Positions 1 through 6,387 are shown, counted from the first letter of the stretch. The stretch is DNA of 13,397 nucleotides from Thermoplasmata archaeon (GCA_019594305.1 JAFDTZ010000056.1:1-13397), one strand, 5' to 3'. Notes: generated from the sequence alone by a model not told the origin. Numbers and translations are program-made.

Positions 1-1
1 C

Positions 2-790
2 GTAGATACCCGGTTCGACACCGTTGACATAGAGCTGAGCCCGCTCTTCATATACGGAAGGTACAGAAAGCTCGTCAGGGGTATACCCCAGACCCGTTGG
101 AACTGCAATCGCTGCTGGGGAACGGGCTGTTCACACTGCGACGGTACGGGAAAAATGTACCAAACGAGTGTTGAAGAGATACTAGAAAAACCTCTCTTGG
201 AGATCACCGAGGGCGAGAAGGCAACCCTTCACGGAATGGGCAGAGAAGATATTGACGTACTTATGTTGGGCTCGGGAAGACCCTTCGTTATAGAAGTCAC
301 AGATCCGATCTACAGGGAGATAGATCTGGATAAGCTCGCTTCCGAAGTAAAGAGCCACGGAGAAGTTGAGATACTTAACTTAAGATATTCTGTCAGAAAC
401 GAAGTTAAAGAGATAAAATCCACAAGGGTTGAAAAATCATACAAAGTAAAACTATTATTGTCCGAGGAAGTCGATAGGGGAAGATTTAAAAAGGTAATGG
501 AATCTTTGAGAGGAATAACACTGTCTCAGAGAACGCCTAAAAGAGTTGATCACAGGCGTGCCGACAAGATACGTAAAAGAAAGATACGTGATCTTGAACT
601 GGTAAGTATGGAAAAAAAGGAAGCAGAAATACTCCTTAGATGCGAGGCGGGCACCTACGTTAAGGAGTTCGTTCATGGCGACCAAGGAAGGACAAAACCA
701 AGCCTTACCTCGGAACTCGAAGTAAGGTGTGAAGTTCTTCATCTGGACGTATTGGATGTTCATTACGAAGAAAAAGAAGTGATAAAATGA
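2..790 (+). CDS. pus10: tRNA pseudouridine synthase Pus10, 3' part (5' end outside window)
   Basis: The reading frame is open from base 2, so the ATG at 155 is internal and the gene begins upstream of the window; 262 residues are visible. Pus10 makes pseudouridine at positions 54/55 in the T-loop of archaeal tRNAs. The visible part starts near the PLFIYGRYRKLVRGIPQTRW stretch typical of the family. It continues with a cysteine-rich zinc-type segment (CNRC, then CSHC, then GTGKMY), the catalytic-domain motif GREDIDVLMLGSGRPF, which carries the active-site aspartate, and the C-terminal AGTYVKEFVHGDQGRT motif. The family usually reads DVR after the GRED segment; here it is DVL. The stop codon overlaps the start of the L21e gene (ATGA), so the two are translationally coupled. 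Family assignment is very secure; only the N-terminal THUMP-like region is missing from view. Confidence 0.95.
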   Translation, partial: VDTRFDTVDIELSPLFIYGRYRKLVRGIPQTRWNCNRCWGTGCSHCDGTGKMYQTSVEEILEKPLLEITEGEKATLHGMGREDIDVLMLGSGRPFVIEVTDPIYREIDLDKLASEVKSHGEVEILNLRYSVRNEVKEIKSTRVEKSYKVKLLLSEEVDRGRFKKVMESLRGITLSQRTPKRVDHRRADKIRKRKIRDLELVSMEKKEAEILLRCEAGTYVKEFVHGDQGRTKPSLTSELEVRCEVLHLDVLDVHYEEKEVIK

Positions 791-1077
791 AAAAGTCTAA
801 AGGAATACGGCAGGGAACCAGGAATATCCTCCGGAAAAAGCCCCGAGAGAAAGGACTCATACCTATAACCCGGGCACTGCAGCAGTTTGAAGTAGGCGAG
901 AAGGCACGGATTCATCTGGAGCCCAGTGTACACAAGGGAATGCCCCACCGCAGGTTTCAAGGTAAAACGGGGATTGTTTCAGGTAAACAGGGTGAAGCAT
1001 TCATCATAAAGGTAAAAGATGGTAACAAAGAGAAGACGGTGATCTCTAGGCCCGAACATCTCAGAAAGGTAAAATAG
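787..1077 (+). CDS. rpl21e: 50S ribosomal protein L21e
   Basis: Archaeal/eukaryotic-type large-subunit ribosomal protein of 96 residues, the normal length. It is strongly basic. Features visible include the N-terminal KGIRQGTRNILRKKPREKG stretch, the KARIHLEPSVHKGMPHRRFQG core, and the KTGIV...GEAFIIKVKDG beta-strand region ending in SRPEHLRKVK. The start ATG lies in a 4-base overlap with the pus10 stop, preceded by GTGAT 3 bases upstream as a Shine-Dalgarno site. It sits between pus10 and rpoF, a gene order common in Euryarchaeota that ties tRNA modification, translation and transcription genes together. Confidence 0.97.
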   Translation: MKKSKGIRQGTRNILRKKPREKGLIPITRALQQFEVGEKARIHLEPSVHKGMPHRRFQGKTGIVSGKQGEAFIIKVKDGNKEKTVISRPEHLRKVK

Positions 1078-1087
1078 GAGTGATATC

Positions 1088-1417
1088 ATGGGCGAAGAGG
1101 ACAAAAGATATTTAACCATACCAGAGGTCAAAGAACTAATCACCACCGAGGCTGAAGAGAGGGAACTTACTTACGAACAAACCCTGGCCCTGGGCCACTC
1201 TGAAAAATTCGCTGTACTCACAGTTGAAGATGCAAAAAAATTAGTGGAGGAGTTGGATGATACCTTTGAGTTCATGAATCTTAAATTGGCCTATAAAACC
1301 GCTGACATACTCCCCCGGGAGATAAGCGGAGTTAGAGCTATCTTCGCCCGGGACAGATACACACCTTCGGAAGAAGATTGTGACAAGATAATCAAAGTGA
1401 TAAAAAAACATATGTGA
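1088..1417 (+). CDS. rpoF: DNA-directed RNA polymerase subunit F (Rpo4/Rpb4-like)
   Basis: A 109-residue protein of the archaeal Rpo4 family, which pairs with Rpo7 (RpoE) to form the stalk of RNA polymerase. The family pattern is clear: an N-terminal strand and helix (YLTIPEVKELI), the YEQTLALGHSEKF segment, then the helical HRDC-like domain with LPREISGVRAIFARDRYT and a C-terminal helix DKIIKVIKKHM. A strong SD site GGAGTGAT (1077-1084) stands 3 bases before the ATG. It lies 10 bases after rpl21e and 10 bases before the DUF655 gene, clearly in the same operon. Confidence 0.96.
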   Translation: MGEEDKRYLTIPEVKELITTEAEERELTYEQTLALGHSEKFAVLTVEDAKKLVEELDDTFEFMNLKLAYKTADILPREISGVRAIFARDRYTPSEEDCDKIIKVIKKHM

Positions 1418-1427
1418 GGATGACAGA

Positions 1428-1979
1428 ATGGAAGATTATGCGTATGTATTAGATTATCTGGCAGAGGGGAGACCGGAGGAAAAGAGTTACAAACACGAGA
1501 GCTTGGTTTTAGCCTTGGGTCAGGACGAGTTCAAATTGTTCGAACTTATACCGAAAGAAGAAGTTACCATAGAGATAGGTGAAAAGGTGTACATAGGTAA
1601 AGATCTTGAAAAAAGAAAGAAAATAAAGCACGTTAAACGCCGTATCAGATGGGATGAACTTACACATACTGCCCAGGGTGAAGTTCCCTTCGTTGTTGAG
1701 GATATAATCAATATCAAAGAAGACAGGTTCATACAATTCTTTAACGAAGCAAGACCGATAACCAAGAGGTATCACATGCTGGAACTCCTACCGGGATTGG
1801 GAAGAAAAAAGATGGAGTCTCTACTCGATAACCGACGCCGTCAAGGTCTCTTCAAGGATTTCGACGACCTTGTAGATAGAGTACCGTTATTACACAAACC
1901 TAAAAAACTTGTCAAAGAACGTATCGTAAAAGAGATCCACAGCCCCGATATAAAGTACAAGGTATGGGTTGCCGAATGA
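1428..1979 (+). CDS. DUF655 family protein, predicted nucleic-acid-binding (OB-fold plus HhH)
   Basis: A 183-residue archaeal conserved protein of the DUF655 family. The N-terminal half (about 1-90) has the beta-rich pattern of an OB-like domain, including EKSYKHESLVLALGQDEFKLFELIPKE and IEIGEKVYIGKD. The C-terminal half carries a helix-hairpin-helix element, LLPGLGRKKMESLLDNRR (about 119-136), and a second helical repeat FDDLVDRVPLLHKPKKLVKERIV. The family is nearly always found after rpl21e-rpoF, and a role in RNA or DNA binding is inferred from the fold, not proven. SD site GAGGATGA (1416-1423) overlaps the rpoF stop. In many euryarchaea the next gene is the 16S rRNA dimethyladenosine transferase ksgA; here it is not. 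Confidence 0.93.
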   Translation: MEDYAYVLDYLAEGRPEEKSYKHESLVLALGQDEFKLFELIPKEEVTIEIGEKVYIGKDLEKRKKIKHVKRRIRWDELTHTAQGEVPFVVEDIINIKEDRFIQFFNEARPITKRYHMLELLPGLGRKKMESLLDNRRRQGLFKDFDDLVDRVPLLHKPKKLVKERIVKEIHSPDIKYKVWVAE

Positions 1980-2160
1980 TCACCGGTGGTGGTTGAAGCT
2001 GGAAGAGTTCGAGTTGGATTTAGATTACGAATGGGTTACGGATCCATTGGAGTACCTGAAGATGTTCTTCATCTTCGATACCGTTCTTGAGAACTCGGTA
2101 ATGGATACTAAGGACGCACTAGAGCTATTCGTGATGATACAACAGGAATCCCTGCAGTGA
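1969..2160 (+). CDS. small acidic hypothetical protein at the end of the pus10 operon
   Basis: A 55-63 residue reading frame with no ATG start upstream of its middle. Possible starts are TTG at 1969, overlapping the DUF655 gene, or TTG at 1993, which has GGTGGTGG directly before it. The product is strongly acidic and hydrophobic (EEFELDLDYEWVTDPLEYL, then FFIFDTVLENSVMDTKDALELFVMIQQ), a composition like that of a real helical protein rather than a random frame. I do not recognise a family. It occupies the place where ksgA often follows a DUF655 gene, but shows no methyltransferase motif. It ends 54 bases before the FtsZ-like gene. It could be a true small protein or a chance ORF. Confidence 0.45.
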   Translation: MPNDHRWWLKLEEFELDLDYEWVTDPLEYLKMFFIFDTVLENSVMDTKDALELFVMIQQESLQ

Positions 2161-2174
2161 TTAATAAACAGATA

Positions 2175-2184
2175 CTTTTTTATC
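2175..2184 (+). promoter_or_regulatory. TATA-like promoter element of the FtsZ-like gene, also a T-run
   Basis: CTTTTTTATC is centred about 35 bases before the ATG at 2215, which predicts a transcript start roughly 9 bases before the start codon. No SD site precedes the ATG, as expected for a nearly leaderless mRNA. The T6 run (2176-2181) could also terminate the upstream operon. Confidence 0.5.
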
Positions 2185-2214
2185 CCTATAGTTATTATCG
2201 GTAGATGTGTTTCC

Positions 2215-3141
2215 ATGGTGGAGACCCGAAGATTTGGTTCGGATATTTCCGAAGGGATAAAGAGACCGTTCACCGCTGCCCTAGGTATAGGTGGGGCCGG
2301 CCGAAATATTCTTACGTCCATGACCGACGAACCGGACTTTGCCAACATGAAGTTTTTCGAAGTCGGTGTGAATGAAAGACTTCCCCAACTACCTTTTATG
2401 CATATAGATAAGTTGGACATGGATCAAACATTCAGATCGAATATACCCATGGGCCGTAGACCGATGAACAAAACGGAAGACAAGATAATCCGAAGGGTTA
2501 CGGGAAATGATATCGTGTACATAGTCGCAGGGTTAGGTGGTGAAACCGGAAGCTGGACAGCTTATACGTGCGCCCAGGTGGGTAAAATGATGGGGGCATT
2601 CACCATAGCACTTATAGCCCTACCCTTCGAAACGGAAAGCACCGAACGACAGGAGATGGCGGAGAAAGCAAAGACCAAGATATCGGATTTCGCCGATGTT
2701 ACCGGTGTATTTCACAACAGTCGACTATTGAGGATGAGCCCGCACATCCCCATGACCAGGGCATTCGAGGTGATGAATTCCATAATACAGCTCCCCATGA
2801 AAGAGTTCAATACGGTGATCACACACAAGGACATCGTTCATCTGAAAAGATTCTGCAGCGGTGTGGATGAGTTCAGGATAGGAGCGGGCTACGGTAAGGG
2901 AAGGGAGAGGGGCAAGAAGGCGGCCCTTGAAGCATTCCGTTCACCGTGGTTGGACGACAGTGGCGAATACGAAACAGTACTCACCGTGGTCACAAGCGGT
3001 ACCGGGAGTGGAGAGATGGAGGCCCAGGATGCACTGGATAAGATACATGAATGGGCTCCACGAGCTAATATAATGTGGGGACTGAGAAAGGATCCTACCA
3101 TCGGTGAGAGGACACGAGTCACCCTTTTAGCAGGTTTATGA
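2215..3141 (+). CDS. FtsZ/tubulin-superfamily protein, divergent, without C-terminal tail
   Basis: A 308-residue GTPase-fold protein. Residues 24-31 (GIGGAGRN) match the N-terminal nucleotide-binding loop of FtsZ (GVGGAGNN). Residues 106-113 (GLGGETGS) sit where FtsZ has the tubulin signature GGGTGTG, so the loop is altered. LIALPFE (133-139) matches the strand ending in TKPF. NSRLL (168-172) matches PNDRLL. In the T7 loop the manual alignment gives HKDIVH (204-209) for FtsZ NVDFAD, keeping the first aspartate but replacing the second with histidine. The end, ANIMWGL then RVTLLAGL, matches the end of the FtsZ GTPase fold, and the protein stops there: no linker or C-terminal peptide of the kind that binds SepF or FtsA. 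It may regulate or resemble division filaments. Whether it polymerises or hydrolyses GTP is unknown. It is not canonical FtsZ and does not look like CetZ. Confidence 0.85.
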   Translation: MVETRRFGSDISEGIKRPFTAALGIGGAGRNILTSMTDEPDFANMKFFEVGVNERLPQLPFMHIDKLDMDQTFRSNIPMGRRPMNKTEDKIIRRVTGNDIVYIVAGLGGETGSWTAYTCAQVGKMMGAFTIALIALPFETESTERQEMAEKAKTKISDFADVTGVFHNSRLLRMSPHIPMTRAFEVMNSIIQLPMKEFNTVITHKDIVHLKRFCSGVDEFRIGAGYGKGRERGKKAALEAFRSPWLDDSGEYETVLTVVTSGTGSGEMEAQDALDKIHEWAPRANIMWGLRKDPTIGERTRVTLLAGL

Positions 3142-3146
3142 TTATA

Positions 3147-3437
3147 CTAACCGAATATTGTGCCGATCCCCGATGCGGAGTTCTCTTCTACCTCTTTGAT
3201 AGAGGTGTATGCCTTTTCTAGCTCTTCGGTTTCTTCGATATCGGATTCGGAGAATAGCTCCTTACCCCTAATTACGGCATCTTCGCTACCTTCTATCATT
3301 ACATATGTGATTCCTTCTTTCAACCCCAGGGTTTCACCGTCTCTAACAACCGTAGTCTGTCGGCTGATCAAGTCATCGGATAGTATGTCTGCGATCTTTG
3401 CCGCTTTATCCTTTTCGACCTCGAATATAGTGTACAT
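3147..3437 (-). CDS. conserved-looking hypothetical protein, 96 aa
   Basis: A small acidic soluble protein starting MYTIFEVEKDKAAKIADIL. It alternates strands and helices (TYVMIEGSEDAVIRGKELF) in a way that suggests a compact alpha/beta domain of ferredoxin-like size, and ends in a flexible SASGIGTIFG tail. I do not recognise the family. A longer frame could start at 3464, but the TATA box at 3467-3474 predicts transcription from about 3444, so that ATG would lie upstream of the transcript; the ATG at 3437 is therefore chosen. The gene converges with the FtsZ-like gene, with only 5 bases between the two stop codons. The opposite frame over the same bases is serine-rich and reads as a shadow. 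Confidence 0.7.
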   Translation of the reverse strand: MYTIFEVEKDKAAKIADILSDDLISRQTTVVRDGETLGLKEGITYVMIEGSEDAVIRGKELFSESDIEETEELEKAYTSIKEVEENSASGIGTIFG

Positions 3438-3466
3438 GTATATCGTCCCAATGGAACATATCATCC

Positions 3467-3474
3467 AATAAAAG
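3467..3474 (-). promoter_or_regulatory. TATA box of the 96-aa hypothetical gene
   Basis: On the - strand this reads CTTTTATT, centred 33 bases before the ATG at 3437. It predicts a leader of only some 7 bases and decides the start of the gene. Confidence 0.55.
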
Positions 3475-3479
3475 AATTA

Positions 3480-3659
3480 CTATCTGTACCTGTCCCTCGT
3501 CAAAGGAAGTAAAGAGATGAATATACCTACGATCACCATGGCCACTCCGAGTACGGCGGGCAGATCGAATAAAACAGTGAATATCAATCCCGCTAATATG
3601 AACATTATTCCGAGAAGCATGATGAATATGGACGCAACACGGGTTGTATCGTACATCAT
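3480..3659 (-). CDS. small two-helix membrane protein, 59 aa
   Basis: The protein starts MMYDTTRVASIFIM and has two hydrophobic segments: residues about 9-30 (SIFIMLLGIMFILAGLIFTV) and about 35-51 (AVLGVAMVIVGIFISLL), split by a short FDLP turn. It ends in a basic tail LTRDRYR. The positive tail and the two-helix hairpin point to an integral membrane protein; by the positive-inside rule the C-terminus would be cytoplasmic. No family is recognised. It has its own TATA box at 3677-3686 only 23 bases before the ATG, which predicts a leaderless mRNA. It ends 42 bases before the start of the 96-aa gene on the same strand. The length and clean hydrophobic pattern make this a credible gene despite its size. 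Confidence 0.75.
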   Translation of the reverse strand: MMYDTTRVASIFIMLLGIMFILAGLIFTVLFDLPAVLGVAMVIVGIFISLLPLTRDRYR

Positions 3660-3676
3660 TCAACCTTATGAGTACG

Positions 3677-3686
3677 TAATAAATAA
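3677..3686 (-). promoter_or_regulatory. TATA box of the 59-aa membrane protein gene
   Basis: On the - strand it reads TTATTTATTA, centred about 23 bases before the start codon at 3659 and just after the stop codon of the STAND gene. It implies leaderless transcription. Confidence 0.55.
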
Positions 3687-3688
3687 CT

Positions 3689-4846
3689 TTAACCCTCTGC
3701 TTTTTGGTCTTTAAGGTACATAAGCAAATAGATCTGACCCTTAGTGAGCGGGCAGGCCTCGTTCATACCTTCTATATCCTCTTCTTTGAGTAAGTTCAGC
3801 AGTAAAGGAGATCCTTTGGTCATGAGCATTATCCTCTTCAATGCTTCAGGATCCAGAGGTCCCCCCAGTATTTTCTCCGCTTCCTCCTCGCCTAAGGTGT
3901 CAATCTTTAACTCATTTATCTTACCTTTATCTATGTGTTCCATATGATAGAACCTTTCGTAAACCGGGGTACCTTCCCTTGCAGTAACGATGATCTTAAG
4001 ATTATCATCATTTCTTAGTCTATCGACGAGGCCCGACATCATATCAACTAGATCGTCTTTTACGTTGTGGTAATCGTCGAAGACGACCAGTGCACGTTGC
4101 TCTCTAAGAAGTTCCAGCAAGTCCCCATCTTCGCAACAGTCTATATTTTCGATAAAGTCCTTTAATCTACCCATTATATCTTCCCTGTACCGGTCCTTGG
4201 TTCGTACCCATAATAGATGCCTGTCCTTAACGGAGTCCAGAAAACGTCTAGCTATACTTGATGTTCCGGCACCCCGACCCCCGAACAAAACCATCGTGGG
4301 AACTTCGCTCCTAAACCAGTCGTCTATCTTGCCCAGGAGTTGACCCCTGCCGTACAAACTCTCCACTTCGGGACCCTCTTCCAGCATCTTGATCGGGTCT
4401 TCGGGGCCGAGGGCGTCCAGGTCCAGTATACCTTTGGAAGATTCCATTAGATCTATTGCTTTTAAAAGGCCTATCTTCCCATTACTTTCGTCCTTTATGT
4501 CGGTTATAGATAGAACGCGATTTTCACCGTCCTTGACCACGTTTATCTTTGTGTCTTCAAGATGGGATATCAATCCTTCCGCCGCCCTGATACCTTTTAC
4601 GGTAAGGGTATAAGTTTTGAGTTTGCGTTCGCTGTCTTTAACGTTGGCCAGGTGCTCCTTGAGTAATCCTTCGTCTACGAGGCCCTGTACCACCCGGGAT
4701 ACGTGCGTCCTCGACATATCCAATCCGTTGGCGATACCTTTCTGGGTAACTTCCTTAGGAAAAAATACACCTTCTTTACAGTCGATATAATCTTTGAGAT
4801 AGATGAGTAGCTTTTCCCTGTATGTTATGGACGTTGTATTTGTCAT
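3689..4846 (-). CDS. winged-helix/STAND-type ATPase-like regulator with altered Walker A
   Basis: A 385-residue two-part protein. Residues about 8-95 form a MarR-like winged helix: a first helix (REKLLIYLKDYI), a recognition segment GLDMSRTHVSRVVQGLVDEGLL, and a wing rich in Lys/Thr (ERKLKTYTLTVKG). After a linker, YGRGQLLGKIDDWF opens an NTPase module. Its P-loop reads GGRGAGTSS (189-197), so the invariant lysine of GxxGxGK[ST] is threonine (codon ACA). Walker B is ALVVFDDYHN (252-261), a sensor-like strand is KIIVTAR (284-290), and GSPLLL (345-350) matches the GxP motif of STAND ATPases. The C-terminal repeat region that such proteins often carry is absent. It is probably a DNA-binding signal-responsive regulator. 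The start is the ATG at 4846, not the upstream GTG at 4900, because the TATA box lies between them. Confidence 0.8.
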   Translation of the reverse strand: MTNTTSITYREKLLIYLKDYIDCKEGVFFPKEVTQKGIANGLDMSRTHVSRVVQGLVDEGLLKEHLANVKDSERKLKTYTLTVKGIRAAEGLISHLEDTKINVVKDGENRVLSITDIKDESNGKIGLLKAIDLMESSKGILDLDALGPEDPIKMLEEGPEVESLYGRGQLLGKIDDWFRSEVPTMVLFGGRGAGTSSIARRFLDSVKDRHLLWVRTKDRYREDIMGRLKDFIENIDCCEDGDLLELLREQRALVVFDDYHNVKDDLVDMMSGLVDRLRNDDNLKIIVTAREGTPVYERFYHMEHIDKGKINELKIDTLGEEEAEKILGGPLDPEALKRIMLMTKGSPLLLNLLKEEDIEGMNEACPLTKGQIYLLMYLKDQKAEG

Positions 4847-4879
4847 CTGACATACCTGGAAGGTAATATGCAAAGGAAG

Positions 4880-4887
4880 TTTAAATA
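4880..4887 (-). promoter_or_regulatory. TATA box of the wHTH-STAND gene, overlapping the GNAT stop codon
   Basis: On the - strand it reads TATTTAAA, 38 bases before the ATG at 4846, which predicts a leader of about 12 bases. It covers the stop codon of the upstream acetyltransferase gene, so the regulator can be transcribed on its own. Confidence 0.6.
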
Positions 4888-5498
4888 TGTTTCTTATCAC
4901 TTAAAGTACAATAGTTCTTTATGTACGATTCGTATTCATCTACATATTTCTTTAGATATAACTGTCTTTTAGGGATGTATTCTTCCCTTAAAAGATCGTA
5001 CATGTACCAGTCGATCCTCTTTCCATAGAGATAACCTGATTTTCTTGAAGTTCCCGACCGTACAAAACCCAAACTCTCCAAGACACCTTTTGCACGGTGA
5101 TTTATGGCCGAAGTCCAGGCCGAGACTCTATCGTAATTTAGATGAAAGAACAGCATCTCGCATAAAGCTAGTGTGATCTCCTTACCCAGTCCGAGGTTCC
5201 AAAAATCCCTTTCACCTATGAAGGCGCCTATCGACGCGTTCTTTACCTGGCGGGAAGAATCTTTGTAGGATGCGAAACCGATGACCTTGTCATCTTCTAC
5301 CATCTCGATGATGAACCTGTGTTTCTTGGCATCTTTAAGGTATTCCTCGTACTCCCTCTCGATATCGTCTTTGTTCTTGAACTCAAGGGGTCTACCCCTT
5401 GCATACAATGTGCATTCAGGTGTGTTTTCCCAACATTCAATCAGATGAAGGTCATCTCTTTTCAACGGCCTAAATCGTATGCGTCCTATCTCCAGCAT
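4881..5498 (-). CDS. GNAT-family N-acetyltransferase (RimJ/RimL-like)
   Basis: A 205-residue acetyl-CoA-dependent N-acetyltransferase. The opening IRFRPLKRDDLHLIECWEN is typical of the RimJ/RimL branch. KVIGFASYKD (71-80) and ASIGAFIGERDFWNLGLGKE (88-107) form the central sheet and the acetyl-CoA pyrophosphate loop, with NLGLGK in place of the usual R/QxxGxG/A. NHRAKGVLESLGFVRSG (133-149) is the conserved C-terminal motif. A basic and aromatic tail of about 35 residues (RQLYLKKYVDEYESYIKNY) extends beyond the domain. The substrate cannot be read from sequence; small molecules, antibiotics and protein N-termini are all possible. The start codon follows the TFS stop by 3 bases, so it is co-transcribed with TFS. 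Confidence 0.88.
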   Translation of the reverse strand: MLEIGRIRFRPLKRDDLHLIECWENTPECTLYARGRPLEFKNKDDIEREYEEYLKDAKKHRFIIEMVEDDKVIGFASYKDSSRQVKNASIGAFIGERDFWNLGLGKEITLALCEMLFFHLNYDRVSAWTSAINHRAKGVLESLGFVRSGTSRKSGYLYGKRIDWYMYDLLREEYIPKRQLYLKKYVDEYESYIKNYCTLSDKKHI

Positions 5499-5501
5499 CG
5501 A

Positions 5502-5804
5502 TCAGTATTCCCTCCAGGTTTTATTGCATTTCGTACAACGGTATATCCTTGTTTCCGGTTCATCCGCAGCTCTTGTTTGTTCCAAACGCCAGTATGCTTT
5601 ATTGTTTTTACATTCGGAGCATCGAACCTTTGCGGTAGGGAGGGTATTGACATCTTGACCAAGTATAACTATTTCTTTTTCCTTCCTTTTAGTGGTGATG
5701 AGATGATGGTCCTCCGACTTAACTTTTCGGGAAGAGCCGCATTTTTTACATGTCCATTCACCATTTTCGGCCTTCATTAGGGAGTTGCATTCTTTACAGA
5801 ACAT
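5502..5804 (-). CDS. tfs: transcription factor S (TFIIS/RPB9-like RNA cleavage factor)
   Basis: A 100-residue archaeal TFS, normal length. It binds RNA polymerase and stimulates cleavage of backtracked RNA. The N-terminal zinc ribbon uses C3, C6, C19 and C22. The C-terminal ribbon uses C62, C65, C90 and C93. The hairpin tip RAADEPET keeps the catalytic acidic pair D81-E82, so this is a cleavage-competent TFS rather than an inactive or inhibitory paralogue. Before the ATG is an SD site (AAGGATGA, 8 bases upstream) and a good TATA box at 5835-5843. The GNAT gene follows with a 3-base gap. Confidence 0.96.
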   Translation of the reverse strand: MFCKECNSLMKAENGEWTCKKCGSSRKVKSEDHHLITTKRKEKEIVILGQDVNTLPTAKVRCSECKNNKAYWRLEQTRAADEPETRIYRCTKCNKTWREY

Positions 5805-5834
5805 ATCAATTCATCCTTGGAGTGGAGGTGCTAT

Positions 5835-5843
5835 CATATAAAG
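5835..5843 (-). promoter_or_regulatory. TATA box of the tfs-GNAT operon
   Basis: On the - strand it reads CTTTATATG, 35 bases before the tfs ATG at 5804; the best-looking TATA box of the single-gene promoters here. The transcript would begin close to the SD site AAGGATGA. Confidence 0.65.
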
Positions 5844-5861
5844 TTTACGTGGAGGCAACAT

Positions 5862-6347
5862 TTAACTCAAAAGTTCCGAAGCCTTATCCCTGTCGATTTC
5901 AAGGGCCTTTAGCATGTAATACAGACTCTTTCTCAGGATTATCTCCTCTCCGCCCTGAGCAAGGAACTTCTCCATCATAATAGGTGCCTTGAATCGATAG
6001 CCCACAGCCATGTCGGCCAGGTAACTCGGTTTGTTCTCCGGGTCCAGTTCGGCTGCTTTATTGTAATGCTCTTCCGCCTTTTCGAATTTGCCCACTTCGA
6101 TACAGAATTCCGCCAGTGCCTGGTGATAGAAGGGATTCTCGTCCATCTCGATGGCCTTCTCGTAATCTTGGACTATCTCATCTGAATCTACCGTTGGGAT
6201 GCCGAGTGCGGCCTCAGCCTTGCCAAAATATGCCTGAGGACTCTCTTCCTCTTTCAAGGCCTTTTTGAATGCCTTGTAAGCTCCTTCGTGATCGAAATCG
6301 TTCAAGAGCCTTTCCCCATCTCTAATCAATTGCTCCGAGTCTGTCAT
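5862..6347 (-). CDS. TPR-like helical repeat protein
   Basis: A 161-residue acidic protein made of helical pairs. Recognisable tetratricopeptide units are HEGAYKAFKKALKEEESPQA, then DEIVQDYEKAIEMDENPFYH, then GKFEKAEEHYNKAAELDPEN, the last being a near-consensus TPR. The C-terminal part (MMEKFLAQGGEEIILRKSLYYMLKALEIDRDKASELL) forms another helical pair. There is no signal peptide or membrane segment, so it is likely a cytoplasmic protein-binding scaffold; the partner is unknown. A GTG 8 codons upstream at 6371 is in frame, but it would be upstream of the transcript start predicted from the TATA box at 6378-6387, so the ATG at 6347 is preferred. Confidence 0.8.
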   Translation of the reverse strand: MTDSEQLIRDGERLLNDFDHEGAYKAFKKALKEEESPQAYFGKAEAALGIPTVDSDEIVQDYEKAIEMDENPFYHQALAEFCIEVGKFEKAEEHYNKAAELDPENKPSYLADMAVGYRFKAPIMMEKFLAQGGEEIILRKSLYYMLKALEIDRDKASELLS

Positions 6348-6377
6348 GTTATCTAATTCAATAGAGAGCACGCAAGG

Positions 6378-6387
6378 TAAAATAAAT
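6378..6387 (-). promoter_or_regulatory. TATA box of the TPR-like gene
   Basis: On the - strand it reads ATTTATTTTA, centred 36 bases before the ATG at 6347. A second AT-rich element, ATATTTAAAG (6401-6410), lies further upstream, next to the acyltransferase stop codon, and could serve instead. Confidence 0.5.

Noticed and set aside
2025..2420. 131-codon - strand frame before and over the FtsZ-like gene
   Set aside because: Antisense to the nucleotide-binding domain of the FtsZ-like protein; no recognisable motif.
3160..3471. 103-codon + strand frame opposite the 96-aa hypothetical
   Set aside because: Serine-rich composition typical of an antisense shadow; the - strand frame has protein-like composition and a well-spaced TATA box.
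3406..3663. 85-codon - strand frame over the 59-aa membrane protein
   Set aside because: Composition is rich in His, Arg and Cys with no pattern, while the other - strand frame gives two clean transmembrane helices.
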